DNA of 64,000 bases from positions 1,188,001 through 1,252,000 of the forward strand of contig JALECJ010000255.1 in the NCBI GenBank assembly GCA_023515745.1, read 5' to 3'. Positions 37,949 to 49,665 of this stretch are shown here, piece after piece; positions within the stretch are counted from its first letter, which is position 1, and each line of letters begins with the position of its first letter. The translations under genes and the position numbers were made by a program. The notes beneath the pieces were generated by a model that did not search any database, was not told where the DNA came from, and saw only the letters and a list, made by a program, of their open reading frames with translations. The DNA comes from Amoeboaphelidium protococcarum (taxonomy: Eukaryota; Aphelidiomycota; Aphelidea).

Positions 37949-38941
37949 TCACCAGCGATAAGCATCGCTATCACCAATAAATTCTTTAAAAGCAGGCTTG
38001 AACTGTCGAAAGCTGTCTACCAGAGAATCGCAGTCATTCTTGTGGAACTATTCCCGGGCTTTGTGCATAAGTTCCTTCAGTTGCAACACACGTCGCTCCG
38101 GATTGGGATGCGTTGAGAGAAACTGAGGCAAGGAGCCCTTCTTTTCTGTCAACACTGCCATCTTTCGCCAGAACGTGATAGCCTCCGATGGTTCATAGCA
38201 TGCCTGAGACATCAACATTAGTCCGAGATAATCAGCCTCTTCTTCACATCGACGACTGAACGGCAAGTTGAATCCCAGAGAGAAGAAGACTGGATTGAAC
38301 ACAATATTCGCAGCATCTGACCCGATAAAGAGCGAAGCCAACAACTTTAGAAACATTGCCAGTTTGAGAAAAGACAGTTTCTCTGCCGTATGACGCGCAT
38401 AAACGTGGCAAATCTCATGAGCGAGCACTGTTGCCAGCTACGACTCGTTCTCAATCATCTTGAGGAGGCCGGTGAATACAAATATTTTCCCATTAGGTAG
38501 CACAAACGCGTTCTACTCATCCTAGTCTATAACATTAATTTCCCACTCGGTAGTTGATTGTATTTATGCTTTACTTATCAGCTTTTGTGATACCTTCTTT
38601 ACCAGTCTAGTATATGGGTGGAATTGCGGTAGAAGCTGATTTTTGAATTGAGACATTACAGAGTTGTACGCAAACTGTCCCATTTACACTTCATCCTGTG
38701 TGGATACATTCATAAAACGTCTTCTATTACTCAGTGGCACCGTTTCCAGATGATAAACGTAATACATTCCAAACAATAGAGATGATCCGCCAGCGACATA
38801 CCATATCCGTCGATCTTGAAATGGTTATTGTCGTCCTCTATTATTGAAGTATTGATATTGAGACTGACTCCTCCGTATAAGAAGCGGAGTATTGATTGAC
38901 TTAACTGCACTGAATCTTTACAATTTAAATATCTAAAGCAT
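37949..38941 (-). CDS. OMA1: Mitochondrial metalloprotease OMA1
   Basis: 330 residues. The start ATG (38,939-38,941) gives a basic presequence whose third codon is TAG (MLQIFKLQRFSAVKS). A single membrane helix follows (IWYVAGGSSLLFGMYYVY). The M48 peptidase core contains NAFVLPNGKIFVFTGLL, the zinc motif HEICHVYARHTAEK (His175, Glu176, His179) and the third ligand in EEEADYLGL. OMA1 is a stress-activated inner-membrane protease that cleaves the fusion GTPase OPA1/Mgm1 and, in animals, DELE1. The C-terminus carries the usual HPNPERRVL block plus 25 extra residues. Confidence 0.93.
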
Positions 38942-39559
38942 AATACTATACTCTGTAGACAGTATGGAAGCTCTAAGGAATTAAATTTCGAGATGATCGA
39001 TTCAAAGGAGAGAAAAGGTTGTTGGAAGAAACTTGGATCATATAACCGGCTCATACAGTACCTCCCTGATAAAGCAATGTAGATGGTATTCATTTTATTT
39101 ACTTTTTATACAAATGTTGATACGCGTCAGTTTTCACTCTTCCAAAAACAGCTCTGTCTAATCACTGAATTTGAAAGCGTAAACTCTCGCGATTATATGC
39201 ATTTCTTGCATGAGAGGCCAGACAATTTTACACTCCATTTATTAGACATACAGATTAGAGTTCGTCGTACAAATTGGTGATGTTAAGGATTGAAAATTTA
39301 CGTGACTCCTATGTGGGATGAAGTGCAAGTAACGTCGTTCTCAATCTGATCTGGTAGCGAATGAGTATCGCGCGTTCCCGTAGTTATATCATGGTCTAAT
39401 TGAACTAATTTGCAATTCAACTGCATTTTAGATTCATGTTGTCAATTTTATTGAAAATTCACACAAGAAAACACTTGATGTAGAGTTAAAATTACTCAAA
39501 ATGTCAATTATATCCCGTCAGAGTCGAAAATATCATCCGCACTAGTGGTGCAAGTGTAT
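38942..39559. other. Intergenic region
   Basis: About 620 bp between OMA1 and tRNA-Phe. The last 50 bp belong to the tRNA inverted repeat. No gene is supported. Confidence 0.5.
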
Positions 39560-39632
39560 TTCGCTTTAGCTCAGTCGGGAGAGCGTTAGACTGAAGATCT
39601 AAAGGTCCTGTGTTCGATCCACAGAAGCGACA
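39560..39632 (+). tRNA. tRNA-Phe: tRNA-Phe (GAA), copy 1
   Basis: 73 nt cloverleaf: D arm GCTC/GAGC, anticodon stem TTAGA/TCTAA with loop CTGAAGA (anticodon GAA), variable loop AGGTC, T arm CTGTG/CACAG with TTCGATC. There is no intron. Internal Pol III boxes are intact (A: TAGCTCAGTCGG, B: GTTCGATCC). The acceptor stem pairs TTCGCTT with AAGCGAC, leaving a T1-C72 mismatch where most tRNA-Phe have G1-C72. A T5 run follows at 39,636. Confidence 0.92.
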
Positions 39633-40307
39633 TACTTTTTGGTGGTGAATGATATTTAAACTTTGTATAGATTAGTTATGATACAAGAGGGAATATTTGA
39701 ACTTTATTACATGAATTGATTCGTGTGGGCGATCAGAATGTCATATCGTTACATATACACGTCAGTGTTTTCTAGATTGGTAATCGAGAACTTATATTTA
39801 TTTTTATGGAACGCTGATTTGAGAACTTTAATTGACGATTGGTAAGATGGTCGGCAACAGCTATCCGAGGTATTCATTTTCGACAATTCGCCCACTAGAA
39901 CTATAGTAAGCTTAGGCAATTGGACAACTCCTCTCTGCTCTCGAATGATTGAAATAATTCTGTTGATGCTGTTATGGCATCCTAATTAATCGAAAGTGCA
40001 AAAATACTCGAAAGCGTGTATGGATTTTGCGGAGTAATCTCATGACACAATCTGAGAGTAGAATTGCAATTCGCGTCTGCACTTCTACGGAATAAAGGTC
40101 TTACAATGGGCATAAATGAGGCGCTTTGAACCAATCGCACTATATTATGAAGTAATTTTCGATATGCAGAAGCGATATACTTTATATAGAATGCAGTTTT
40201 TATATCCATTCAGTGCCAATGTCGATCGCTGCAATTGTTTCAGATGATTACCGTTGCTGATCTAATCTATTTTTAACTCAATCCTCACCAAATATCTAAT
40301 TTAACCA
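39633..40307. other. Intergenic region before the seven-helix array
   Basis: About 675 bp; the first 250 bp are inverted-repeat flank. No other element is visible. Confidence 0.5.
39636..39640 (+). terminator. Pol III terminator (T5) for tRNA-Phe copy 1
   Basis: Five T residues begin 4 nt after the tRNA 3' end. The second copy has the same run. Confidence 0.75.
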
Positions 40308-41240
40308 ATGAGCAGGCAGCACTCTTTAATTTCTCTATCAGACATACTAAAAATGATAATACATTGGTGGTTTATTCCATACGGCACCTTATGCCTTTTG
40401 ATGCTAATCGTTAGTTTAATTAAATTCATATTAGTACACAAGCGTCAAAACGAGTAGAAGTCGGGAAGTTAGTTTGGCTTTAACATTATAATTTTACACA
40501 TCAGCAGTATAATTTTCACCATAGTTTATTCGTTGGATAACACCGCGTTGTTTGAAAAAAATCCGCTGGCTACTACTATCATCTTGACTGTTTACTCTGC
40601 GTCTATATCGACGTCTGCTATTGTCTATGTAAATACGATATACATCAGAAGTGCGCCCATATTGGATAAAAGTAAGTATGCAAAGCATTTTCTTTTACTC
40701 AGATGGAATGCAGGTATAAGCTTCCCGTTGTACTGCATCTTTTAAACTAGTTTCTATGTATTGGGATACTATTGTTCTACGTGGCTCAATTTTTTGTACT
40801 ACGCGACTTCAGCATTAGCTATGCTTGGGCTTCTGAATCTTATAGTGTTGGATGCATTATATATTCAAATATTCACGCAATATTTGCAGACTCTGCGTGA
40901 CAAAGCCAAAAATTCAACCACTGAAATCGCTATTGTCGTGGCTAAACACAGCCTATGGTGCGCTATTTGCTCTTTATGCTCTGGCATTGTGACACCTTTC
41001 ACCTTTGTTAATCTTCATGAATATCATGCATTGGTATCTATGTTTCTATTACTTTCTGTATCGTTGATACCGGTGATTCTAGTCAGAATGAAAGTTTGTC
41101 TGTTTAAAATTCAGGATGAGACTCATTTGACTTTGGTATAATCTCACCTGCCTTATTAACGGACTGCTAGCTACAATAGTTTCACTGAAATGTTGGAGAG
41201 TCACACGAAGAGTAGTGGTCACTAGGAAATTGATCTCTGA
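40308..41240 (+). CDS. Seven-helix membrane protein, array member 1
   Basis: 310 residues, one exon, stop TGA 41,238-41,240. Seven hydrophobic segments are visible: WWFIPYGTLCLLMLIVSLI, FNIIILHISSIIFTIVYSL, TTIILTVYSASISTSAIVYV, GISFPLYCIFQTSFYVL, FLYYATSALAMLGLLNLIVL, HSLWCAICSLCSGIVTPF and LVSMFLLLSVSLIPVILV. Helix 3 ends in YIRSAPILD and helix 5 in LDALYI, both shared by all four array members. A polar tail of about 50 residues follows. The layout is that of a G-protein-coupled or sensory receptor, but there is no DRY or retinal-lysine motif. The four genes share orientation and spacing, so they arose by tandem duplication. Ligand and function are unknown. Confidence 0.75.
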
Positions 41241-41634
41241 TAATTGATTTGTGGGTTTCTTTGAGACGAACATCAGACAAAGGCGCATGTTAAGAAGTTT
41301 CTCAAAACGTTTGACGTGACTCTGAGATTTTGCGTATTACTTGGTAAGTCTTGATCTTGTATCGTTGTTTGTGCCTGCAATGTGTTTAACTACCGCTAAA
41401 CTAGATTTAGATGTGTGATGAATTTAGATAATACGGACGTATTCAATTTTTTATATGCTCCCATTTTCGATTCAGTTACTTACTGAAACTCTCGCGAAGT
41501 CGGCAGAGTCAGTTGTTTCAGCCGTTGGCCTATTTTTAGATCACAGTATAGATTTCCTCACTTTCACTTGTGCTAAAACAATAACTTAAAAGAGCATTAT
41601 CAACTTGATTCTATTATCTGTATTTAGTAATGAT
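41241..41634. other. Spacer between array members 1 and 2
   Basis: About 390 AT-rich bases with no gene. An in-frame ATG at 41,605 would extend member 2 by ten residues. Confidence 0.45.
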
Positions 41635-42522
41635 ATGATGCTTAAATTTAACGGAGCTTATATGCTTAACTATGCGACTGTTGGATATTTTGTGGTCATT
41701 ATAGCGAGTTTGTGCTCATTCATCGTGCTTCAGTGGCGACGAAAAAAGTCGGTGTTTCAGACACCGTTTGATAAATGCCTCTTCATACTGCACATCACTT
41801 CTGCCATTCAAAGTGTATCAGATGGACTTTTTATCAGTCTAGCGAAAACAGAGCCAGTGGTATCCGCCTCTATTGGTATAATCTTTTAAGTGTCCTTTTA
41901 CTCCTCTCTCGTCACCTACATAAATTCAGTCTAAATCAGAAGTGCGCCTTTGATAGCAGAAAGTTAGAATGAGCGTTATTTTGGTTTTCTGGGCAAAATA
42001 TCAAAGGTGAGTTTTGCCTTCTACTCTATGGGTCAATTGGTTTATTTTTTCGATAAATTGCATAGAATTGGTGTTACTAATAGAGTGTATGCGTACATCA
42101 AAGAAGTGTTTACTCTAGGAGGAGCTGGAATCGGCGTGCTGTCGCTCATGATATTAGACATACTGTACGTGACGTTGTTCTTGGAAGATATCTCCAGTTT
42201 CAATTTCGATGAAAAGCATGAAACGAGGCGTAAAGCTTTAGCTATCACAAAGTATAGTCTGGTTTGTGTGCTCTCATCTTTCATGGCTGGCCTTGTAACG
42301 CCAGTGACTTTCATTGTGCTTCCGTATACTCTCCAAGCTGCGGCACACGTTGTGTTGATGTTCTTTGTTTCGCTGATCCCTCTTATTCTAGCGCGATTGA
42401 GGCACAAACTGGTGGAGCTCGAGAATATGATCTCTCGAGAAGAACTTTAATTGGCCACCAAAAGACGTGGAAGTTTCTCCATTCTATTGACCGAGACAGA
42501 GAATCTGGATATGGGCGATTGA
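41635..42522 (+). CDS. Seven-helix membrane protein, array member 2
   Basis: 295 residues. The start at 41,635 (MMLKFNGAYMLNYATVGYF) was chosen because member 3 begins the same way. Seven hydrophobic segments occur in the same order as in member 1. Helix 3 ends in YINSVQIRSAPLI and helix 5 in MILDILYVTLF. The TITKHSL-type helix 6 entry (AITKYSLVCVLSSFMAG) and the helix 7 SLIPLILARL are shared. The cytoplasmic tail is short (about 30 residues). Several Gln codons are TAA/TAG, and TGA 42,520-42,522 ends it. The closest relative in the window is member 3. Confidence 0.75.
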
Positions 42523-42660
42523 CTTAATATTGATCTATAGACAATACCGTGTCTGTAGAGATTTCTATTGATTGTCGGAGTAGCTCTATAAATAGACCGA
42601 TTCATCTTGTCCGTCTTAAACTCCTGCGTGACATACAAAATTTACTACAATTTGTAATAG

Positions 42661-43554
42661 ATGAAATTCAATAAGATATTCTGGTTAAATTACGTTTGTT
42701 TTGGTTATTTTATTGCTCTGATCAGTGCACTGATATTCTTCATTGTGATCTCAAAGAGGCGTAAAGATGGAAAGTTGTTCGAGTCCAAATTTGATAGGTG
42801 CCTATTTGCTTTACTGCTTACAACCAGTGTATATGTGGTATTCTCTAGTCTCACCATCACTACTTACAGACAAGAAAAAGTGCTTTCGCCAATATTCTCA
42901 TTGATATTCACGGTTGCACTGTGGATGTCTTTGGCTTTGTACGTGACCACTATCAACATCAGAAGTGCTCCTGTAATTGACCAAAGTGAGTATGTCAAAT
43001 ATTTTAGTCTGCTTGCGCGCCTAGCTGTAATATGCTTTGGCATAGATGTGTTTAGTTAATCGATACTAATGGTTATTATTATTACTGTTACGCGTGTTCA
43101 GTGGCGAGGTTGGGTTTACATTCTTTAGGGATCTCAATAATGCGGTGCTGTAATGTCCATATTAGCTCTAATGATTTTGGACATTTTGTACATTCACCTG
43201 TTCATGTAGGATATATAGTTTACGTCTGTCGGTTCTAAAAATGTCACTAAGCGAAGAGCTCAAACTATCACGAGGCATAGTTTGGTATGTGTGTGTTGCT
43301 CTTTTACGGCTGGTTTGTTCACTCCGATCTAGTTCATAGAGTTTCCTCTGCAATGGCGCGCTGTAATTGAGATATTTCTCATGCTTTGCATCACTCTCAT
43401 CCCTATAATTCTGGTTGTGATGAAGTATAGACTTTTCTAGAATGAGAACGATGGCGAGGTTGATTTTGAGTTGAATAGTTAAACTAGGGGAAGGGACAGT
43501 TAAACATTGCCGCTCTCCACAGCATTTACTCTTTCCGATGATAATTACGATTGA
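42661..43554 (+). CDS. Seven-helix membrane protein, array member 3
   Basis: 297 residues, 138 bp after member 2, stop TGA 43,552-43,554. Begins MKFNKIFWLNYVCFGYFIAL. The third helix ends in YVTTINIRSAPVIDQ, the fifth in LMILDILYIHLFMQ, the sixth starts TITRHSLVCVCCSFTAGL, the seventh is MLCITLIPIILVVM. The frame requires TAA/TAG as Gln at 43,057 and many later points; read with the standard code it would look like a pseudogene after residue 132. The tail is acidic. Confidence 0.75.
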
Positions 43555-43814
43555 TTTAGATATGATAGGTGTTAGATGTATTGTAAATTCACTTATTCTC
43601 CTTATTAAAGTTTTCTCAAATTGCATCTTCTGCTTAGTATCTAAAGATCAAACGGATATTCTAGAATGTATGTGGCGATCGGAATATATTGCGGATGTTC
43701 GACGTGATCTAAAAATATACTCAGTGCATGCAGCAAAGTTGTGCTGGTGTATTGGGATGCCTCTTTGTTCTCACATATAAATTCTGCTTCTGAACTTATA
43801 GTACATAATAAGTA

Positions 43815-44870
43815 ATGAGCTAATAGTTCACCTCCTTGTTGTGGATGGTCCCTATTGGGTGTGTAGCTGCAGCCTTCGTTATTGCTAGTTTTTGCGTGTA
43901 TCTTCACGTCCAGCATCGCAATTCTAAAAAGCTTATTTGTACTGTGTTTGACTACTTGATGCTGTCACTGCATACGTCTATGGCTTTTGCGTTTGTTGCT
44001 GGTTCACTTTAGCTCGCTCTTCCAGGTATTAATGAAGTATCTGTCAATTTTACTGCCAGCACGATTTATTTGTGCTTTTTAACTATTGTTGTAAATTCAT
44101 ATGTGAGCTTGCTGTATATTAGAAGCAAACCCATCATGCAAAGCTATCGCTTCTTTAAGATCTACCGCGCTGGTATCTATCTCATTTGCATTCTCTTTGT
44201 TCTCTTCTGTGTAGCTAACATGATAGGGTTGGTGGTAGTTGAAACATGGCCTCGTGCGTGGTTTAGAAATCTTATTTTGTTCATGTAGTATGAGCTCATT
44301 GCAGCAGTTTTATGCCTGATGTCCATGGATGCTTTTTACTTGTACGCTTTGAGCAAGTACATTAAAGAGTTGCGAAGTATTGTGGAATCTCCGACTACAA
44401 TTTTTTACGGTATCATTGCAAGACATGGTTTGATCTGCTCATGCTTTTCTCTTTGTGCAAGTGTTTGTGGAGTTGTGAGCAACTTCATTCCGCTTGGTCT
44501 AGGCGTAGGGCTGATTTTTGCCGTGCTTTTCGTCTGCTTCTGTGCAATTGCTGCCACATTTGTCCGTATGAAGATGATGCTGAGCGCTGCCGAAGGTCGC
44601 GGCAAGACTGGTAATTCCAACTCTGCAGGCAAGAAGTTGTTAGTGCCAAATTCGTCCGATTAGGCCAAGAATAGCTCTGTAAACACGGAGGGCTTCAAGT
44701 CTGCACCGCTTGAGAAGGGAGAAATGTCTAGGCCTGATAGTGCAGCTAATCTGTCTTCTGACACGAATACCGTGGCTAGTGATTAACATCACCAGGTTTC
44801 GTCAAACTTTGTCGGTCAGGGCAGTGGCAATTCGAATCAGTCATACGACAGTGGTGATGTTTTAGTTTGA
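43815..44870 (+). CDS. Seven-helix membrane protein, array member 4 (divergent)
   Basis: 351 residues, stop TGA 44,868-44,870. The start MSQQFTSLLWMVPIG adds a proper first helix compared with the internal ATG at 43,845. Helix 3 ends in SLLYIRSKPIM, the family signature with Lys for Ala; helix 5 ends in MDAFYLYAL; helix 6 begins IIARHGLICSCFSL. The tail is the longest of the array, about 100 residues, rich in Ser, Asn and Gly, and could carry regulatory sites. It is the most diverged copy. Confidence 0.75.
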
Positions 44871-44935
44871 AAACACTCAATTGATTTTTGAATAAAAAAA
44901 TATAGGAAATAGATATATATATGATTTTTGTCTTG

Positions 44936-46207
44936 TCATTTTCGCCAAATTGGGGTTATCTTGAGGAACCGATACACGTCTGCAATCAGGTATAAAGATC
45001 CGCAGCATACGATAGGCATACCGGAATGCGATGCAAATGCGTCTTGTAAATTGTTATGAGATTCACCATGAATACTTAAACTCAGAGCTTCCCTCTATAT
45101 ATCAGATGCAGATGTGCAATGCACCCAAGGCATATCTTCAGGCTGACTGAACGGTACGAACGAGACTTTATCGATTCCTTTCATACCGAGGGAATCCAAC
45201 ATCTCTACAACCTGTTTACCTGCAGAAACACCAATTATATAATGTTTGGGTGAGTTGTCAAACGATTTTTAGAGATATTTGCTTAACATTGTACAGCCAT
45301 CTGGATTATGTGCGCCATCCAGTATGATTTTCCCATATTAAGGGTGATCAATGAACGTGAGTCGTCCTGGCCAAGCAGCTCTCTCAATTCCATCTAGCAA
45401 CTACTGATGCGAAATCGCTTTGAGACCATTAGCTTTCAATTGCTCACCTAGTAAAAGAAGGGCCCGGATTGCACATAAAGCATTCTGTCGTTAGTATCCA
45501 TATATATCCTTACATTAATTCAGCAGCTGAGTAGCCGAAGACTACAAATCCGCCTTCTCGTCGCATTGATCAAAGTAAGCTTAAGACTTTACTGGTTCGC
45601 ATTCCTCTAAGACTGCACGGAGCACAGTATCTTCATATTCTTGATTTTATTTACCAACAATCACAGGCACTCCTGACTTTATAACACCGGCTTTATGTCG
45701 CGCTATAGACTAAATATCACCACCCAGCATATCCAGATGATCGATTCCAATACAAGTAATAACAGAGAGTAGAACGTTCTAAGGCTCAAATATATTGGTC
45801 GCGTCAAGTCTGCCACCCATTCCAACTTCAACGACTGTAATATCAACTTCCATTTGCTTGAAAATTGTAAACGCCATAGCTGTAAGTATTTCAAATGAAC
45901 TTGGTTTCTCATCAAGAGAATAGAACTCCTGGTCAATAATCCGAATAATGCGCTACCTGACTTGAGAATACACTTCTTGCGATACTGGCTGTGCATTAAT
46001 GCGAATGGAATCCGTCGGACGGAGCAAATGGGGACTGTTGAACACGCCCACAGAATATCCTGCTTCCATTAGTGTAGATCCCATGTAGGAGCATACTGAT
46101 CCTTTGCCATTAGTACCAGCCACATGAACAACTCTCAATGAATTTTGGGGATTGCCTAATAGTTGCAGCAGTTTTTATATTCGCTCAAGTCCAAAATTAA
46201 TTGACAT
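44936..46207 (-). CDS. FOL3: Dihydrofolate synthase
   Basis: 423 residues, one exon. The N-terminus MSINFGLERIQKLLQLLGNP and the P-loop HVAGTNGKGSVCSY (residues 31-37) closely match fungal Fol3. Further family blocks are SPHLLRPTDSIRIN, EVGMGGRLDATN, IDHLDMLGG, ARHKAGVIKSGVP, WPGRLTFID, LDGAHNPDG and the C-terminal CCGSLYLIADVYRFL. The enzyme adds glutamate to dihydropteroate with ATP in folate synthesis. Length equals the fungal dihydrofolate synthase rather than the longer folylpolyglutamate synthase. It implies that the organism makes folate de novo. Confidence 0.93.
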
Positions 46208-46550
46208 CCTCAATTTTTACGCGTTATTAATGTAGATTTATTCAGAATCAGCACTAATGCACCACGTATGATCAGCAATTTATCCAAAAACGTCGTTTGA
46301 AACGGCGAAAGAGTTTCACTAACATACCGCTTGAGTGATCCTCTGTGTACTTGTAAGCAGAATTAGTGACAAGTTTACCATCAGGGACTTACTACATACA
46401 CGAATAATACCCAAAAGAGATTAAATCTTTTGGCTATATCTTGCGGTTCTTTACTATCATAACTTATAAACCAGTCTTTGCCCATCATTTTAATGCGTTC
46501 ACTGTTCAATAGAGACTTCTGTCCTTCAAAGCTTAAGAGACTGCAACATC
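46208..46550. other. Divergent intergenic region
   Basis: About 340 bp between the folate gene and the next rightward gene. Nothing recognisable besides AT-rich sequence. Confidence 0.5.
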
Positions 46551-47831
46551 ATGGCGACGCGTACCAAAGTGGCATAAGAAATATCTCGCCTTAATATAGC
46601 TGCATCTAATAGCTTAACACGGAGTGATAGTGCTGGTGTACTGCGAGTTCTTGCTTTACCTATTGCTTTTAAGCTTAATTCTGTTCAGAAGATCGATTAA
46701 TGTTATTATATGCTATATCCGGTGCCGGCGCGTCATCGCTCCGCTTCAATGATGCAGTATGGGACCATGAAGATGGTTAATGTATGGCGAAACGGTTTAT
46801 GGATAATTGGACGCACATACAAAACTATATGGGATTTCATGATGCGACCAAGATAACAGATGAGGTCAATCGGTCATAATGAGCATTAGGCCGATCGATC
46901 CAAAGATCCTAATTTGTAAGTATAATCAGCGAGCTCCTTCATAGATAAGTTGAGATTGCCAGTGTATCGATGGTCATAAAATTTGGTCAAATAATGGTCG
47001 TTAACAATGGGAGAAGATTTTATGAGACACGTTGACTTGACCAGCGGCTTTATACACTTGAAAAGAGATAAATTGTAAATGCCAGTGAAAAAGGTTGAGC
47101 TGATATATCCGCGATTCATGGATGGTATCAAATGCTCTTCCGGCTATCTCCCATACCAATAGCTTGGTAGTAAATCTGAATAGATTGATGTTCAGCTGCA
47201 AGATACGGTGAATCATGTGTAAACTCTGGAATAATAAATGGTACAATACCGAAAACGCGCTGCAAAAGTTCTACTGATTACTCTACCATTTTATGCGGTG
47301 TTCCCATATACGCTGTATGAGATTGATGCTATGTAGCTACTGTCAGTATCTCTTAGTGGCTTCGATAAAATTGTGTCTCTGCCTATTGCATACAATTTTA
47401 TTAAGCTGTTCTCATATCACAGATGTCTGTAGACTGTAAGGCTCTTTAATTCTATCAAGGACACGGAGTCGAAGGTTGCTGAGCAATGCCGCAGCGATAT
47501 TGAATAATGCCGTCAAAAATTGATTCAAGATGCGGCCACAATGTCAGATGGTTAAAGGTTGGTGTTGGAATCTGAGATTAGAAATTCTGAAGAGATCATA
47601 GATAGTCATGGTTTCCATATCTATAGCGATTCTGATTTGGATTTAAGTTATCGAAGTATGTTCAGTCAACCTTCTCCAGTTGGTAAATAATAGTAGGAAG
47701 CGGGCGACTTGGTTTGGATAGATAAACCTTCTGTGGCTCGCATTAGTCAATTATATAGTCTAGATGCCGCTCAGCTTTACAAATCTATTGTGAAAGCCTC
47801 TGACAAGACGCGTCTCAATCTCGAGAATTGA
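46551..47831 (+). CDS. Putative mitochondrial membrane protein
   Basis: 426 residues, one exon from MATRTKVAQEISRLN to TGA 47,829-47,831, with more than 15 reassigned Gln codons. The segment LRVLALPIAFKLNSVQKIDQCYYM and the following Trp-rich helix (WRNGLWIIGRTYKTIWDFM) recall, weakly, fungal proteins linked to mitochondrial K+/H+ exchange (Mit_KHE1 family). A hydrophobic helix lies near the middle (VLLITLPFYAVFPYTLY). Coiled-coil stretches follow (ESKVAEQCRSDIEQCRQKL). The C-terminus holds SLDAAQLYKSIVKASDKTRL. Family assignment is tentative; the gene itself is well supported by the open frame. Confidence 0.6.
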
Positions 47832-48057
47832 TCTCTTCAAAAAATGAACGTATCTATAGTTGTCTTCGCGTTATATACGATAATTTAAAGCTCCAGAAAA
47901 TTTGAATATATTTTTACGGCTGTTTTCACTTAACTACTTAGTTACGACCTCACTGATTCTCTTTAATAAACCCAGTGCTATTGAGTTCAAACTGTGTTAT
48001 GTGCGATTTCGCTGTTTTTAAATTCACTTTGATCCCGAAGAGGAAGATCTATCAAAT

Positions 48058-49665
48058 ATGTGTGGAATATCATTCAAGACTTAGTGGAATGGAGATAAAA
48101 TTGGTATAAATTAGTAATAGCAGTATTCTATATTCTTGCGAGGCCCAGACTATCAGCAGATTTTTGAAAGAGATTGGAATGACGTGAGCATATATGCATT
48201 AGCTTCGGTACTGCACATGAGAGGCTCTACCGCTTTGACGCGTCAGCCATTCTTTGACAATTGCGGCGATAATGAGGATTTCTTCATCTGGAATGGTGAA
48301 GCCTATAATGAAGATTTTATGAAAAAAGGTGTGAATGATGGACTCTAGATATCTCAACGTCTGTTCGGCGAGCGAAGAAGTACGGGTGGTCAGGATATCA
48401 TAAAATGTCTGATACGCGTACTGTAGCCCATAGATGGCCCGTATGCCTTTTTATACTTCTCAGCCCGGGAGGGGAGGGTGTACTTTGGACGCGATTTTAT
48501 GGGTCGCCGGTCACTCACTGTGCACCAAACAGAAGATTATTTGATGGTGGCATCAATCGCTGAGTATGGTTCCGCGTGGAAAGAAGTTTAGACTGGATTC
48601 ATTCATTACTTTGATCTTAATCAAAAATAACTTTAGAAAGTTCCCGTACAGTATGGATATGCAAAGCAGGTCAGTAGCGATCAAGGTAGCCTTATTGATT
48701 TAAGTTCGATAGATCCGGATTTCATGAAATGTCTGGATAAATTTGATGATATATTGACGGAATCTGTTCGCAAACGGACAGTGTATCACTAAGTAGATCC
48801 TTCTGATATAGACGGAATTGATTATAGTATTAATAATAGTGGCAATGTAGCAATAATGTTTTCTGGTGGTATCGACTGCTCAGTTCTTGCCGCTGTGCTA
48901 CATCGTACATTGCCGTCCAATTAAAGTATAGACTTGCTGAATGTCGCATTTGAAAATCCAAGATTTATACAGAACAACAAGCTGGATAGCTCATAAATGT
49001 ACCAGGTTCCCGATCGTCTTACTGGCCTCTCCTCATACGCTGAACTTAAATAGAGGTATCCTGAGAGGTAATGGCGATTTGTTGAGGTGAATGTGCCGTA
49101 TTCAGACTTCTTGGCCCATAGAGATTTCATCATAAAACTCATGTATCCTTCAAACACCACGATGGATCTGAGTATTGCCGCAGCATTTTGGTTCGCCACT
49201 AATCCGCGTTATACGGGATCCAGCGCCAAGATTGTGTTTAGTGGACTTGGACCAGATGAATTACTTGCTGGATATGGTCATCATAATGCCGCGTTTACTA
49301 AAGAGGGTCACCACGGTCTATGGCAGTCTTTACAGAAGGATTACGACAGACTTCCGAATAGAAATTTGGGTCGGGATGACAGAGTAATCAGTAGTCATGG
49401 TTTGGAGCTGCGAGTCCCTTTTCTGGCTGAGGAAGTTGTCAACTTCCTGCTGTAGATTCCCTTGAATTGGAAATGTAATCTCAGCAGTGGCGTTCCTAAA
49501 GGCGTAGGTGATAAAATGTTCTTACGTTTATACTCCTCCCTAGTACTTGGACTATAATCGATATCTAGAGAAGCTAAGCGTGCAGTTCAGTTTGGAGCCA
49601 GAACGGCCAAGATGTCTGGCAGTAAAGAGCAAGGATACGATATTGTGGTTCTGAGTAATAACTGA
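48058..49665 (+). CDS. ASNSD1: Asparagine synthetase domain protein ASNSD1
   Basis: 535 residues, one exon. The N-terminal Cys2 of MCGISFKT is the nucleophile of an Ntn-type glutaminase fold, followed by FIWNGEAYNE and YFGRDFMGRRSL. The C-terminal synthase domain has the PP-loop VAIMFSGGIDCSV (about residue 268), KIVFSGLGPDELLAGYG and HGLELRVPFL. The long insert between domains and the short C-terminus distinguish it from asparagine synthetase itself and match ASNSD1, a widespread protein of uncertain activity. TAG at 48,085 and a run of TAG/TAA/TAG at 48,112 read as Gln. Confidence 0.9.

Larger units (their letters stand above)
39510..39880 (+). repeat. Inverted repeat arm 1 (contains tRNA-Phe)
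   Basis: The stretch from TTATATCCCGTCAGAG through the tRNA to about TGGTAAGATGG matches the reverse complement of about 57,020-57,380. By eye the tRNA core is identical, the near flanks are about 90% identical, and identity fades at both ends. Confidence 0.85.

Noticed and set aside
40308-44870. Pseudogene reading of the seven-helix genes because of many TAA/TAG codons
   Set aside because: These codons are Gln throughout the window, and each gene is open to a TGA at a natural end.
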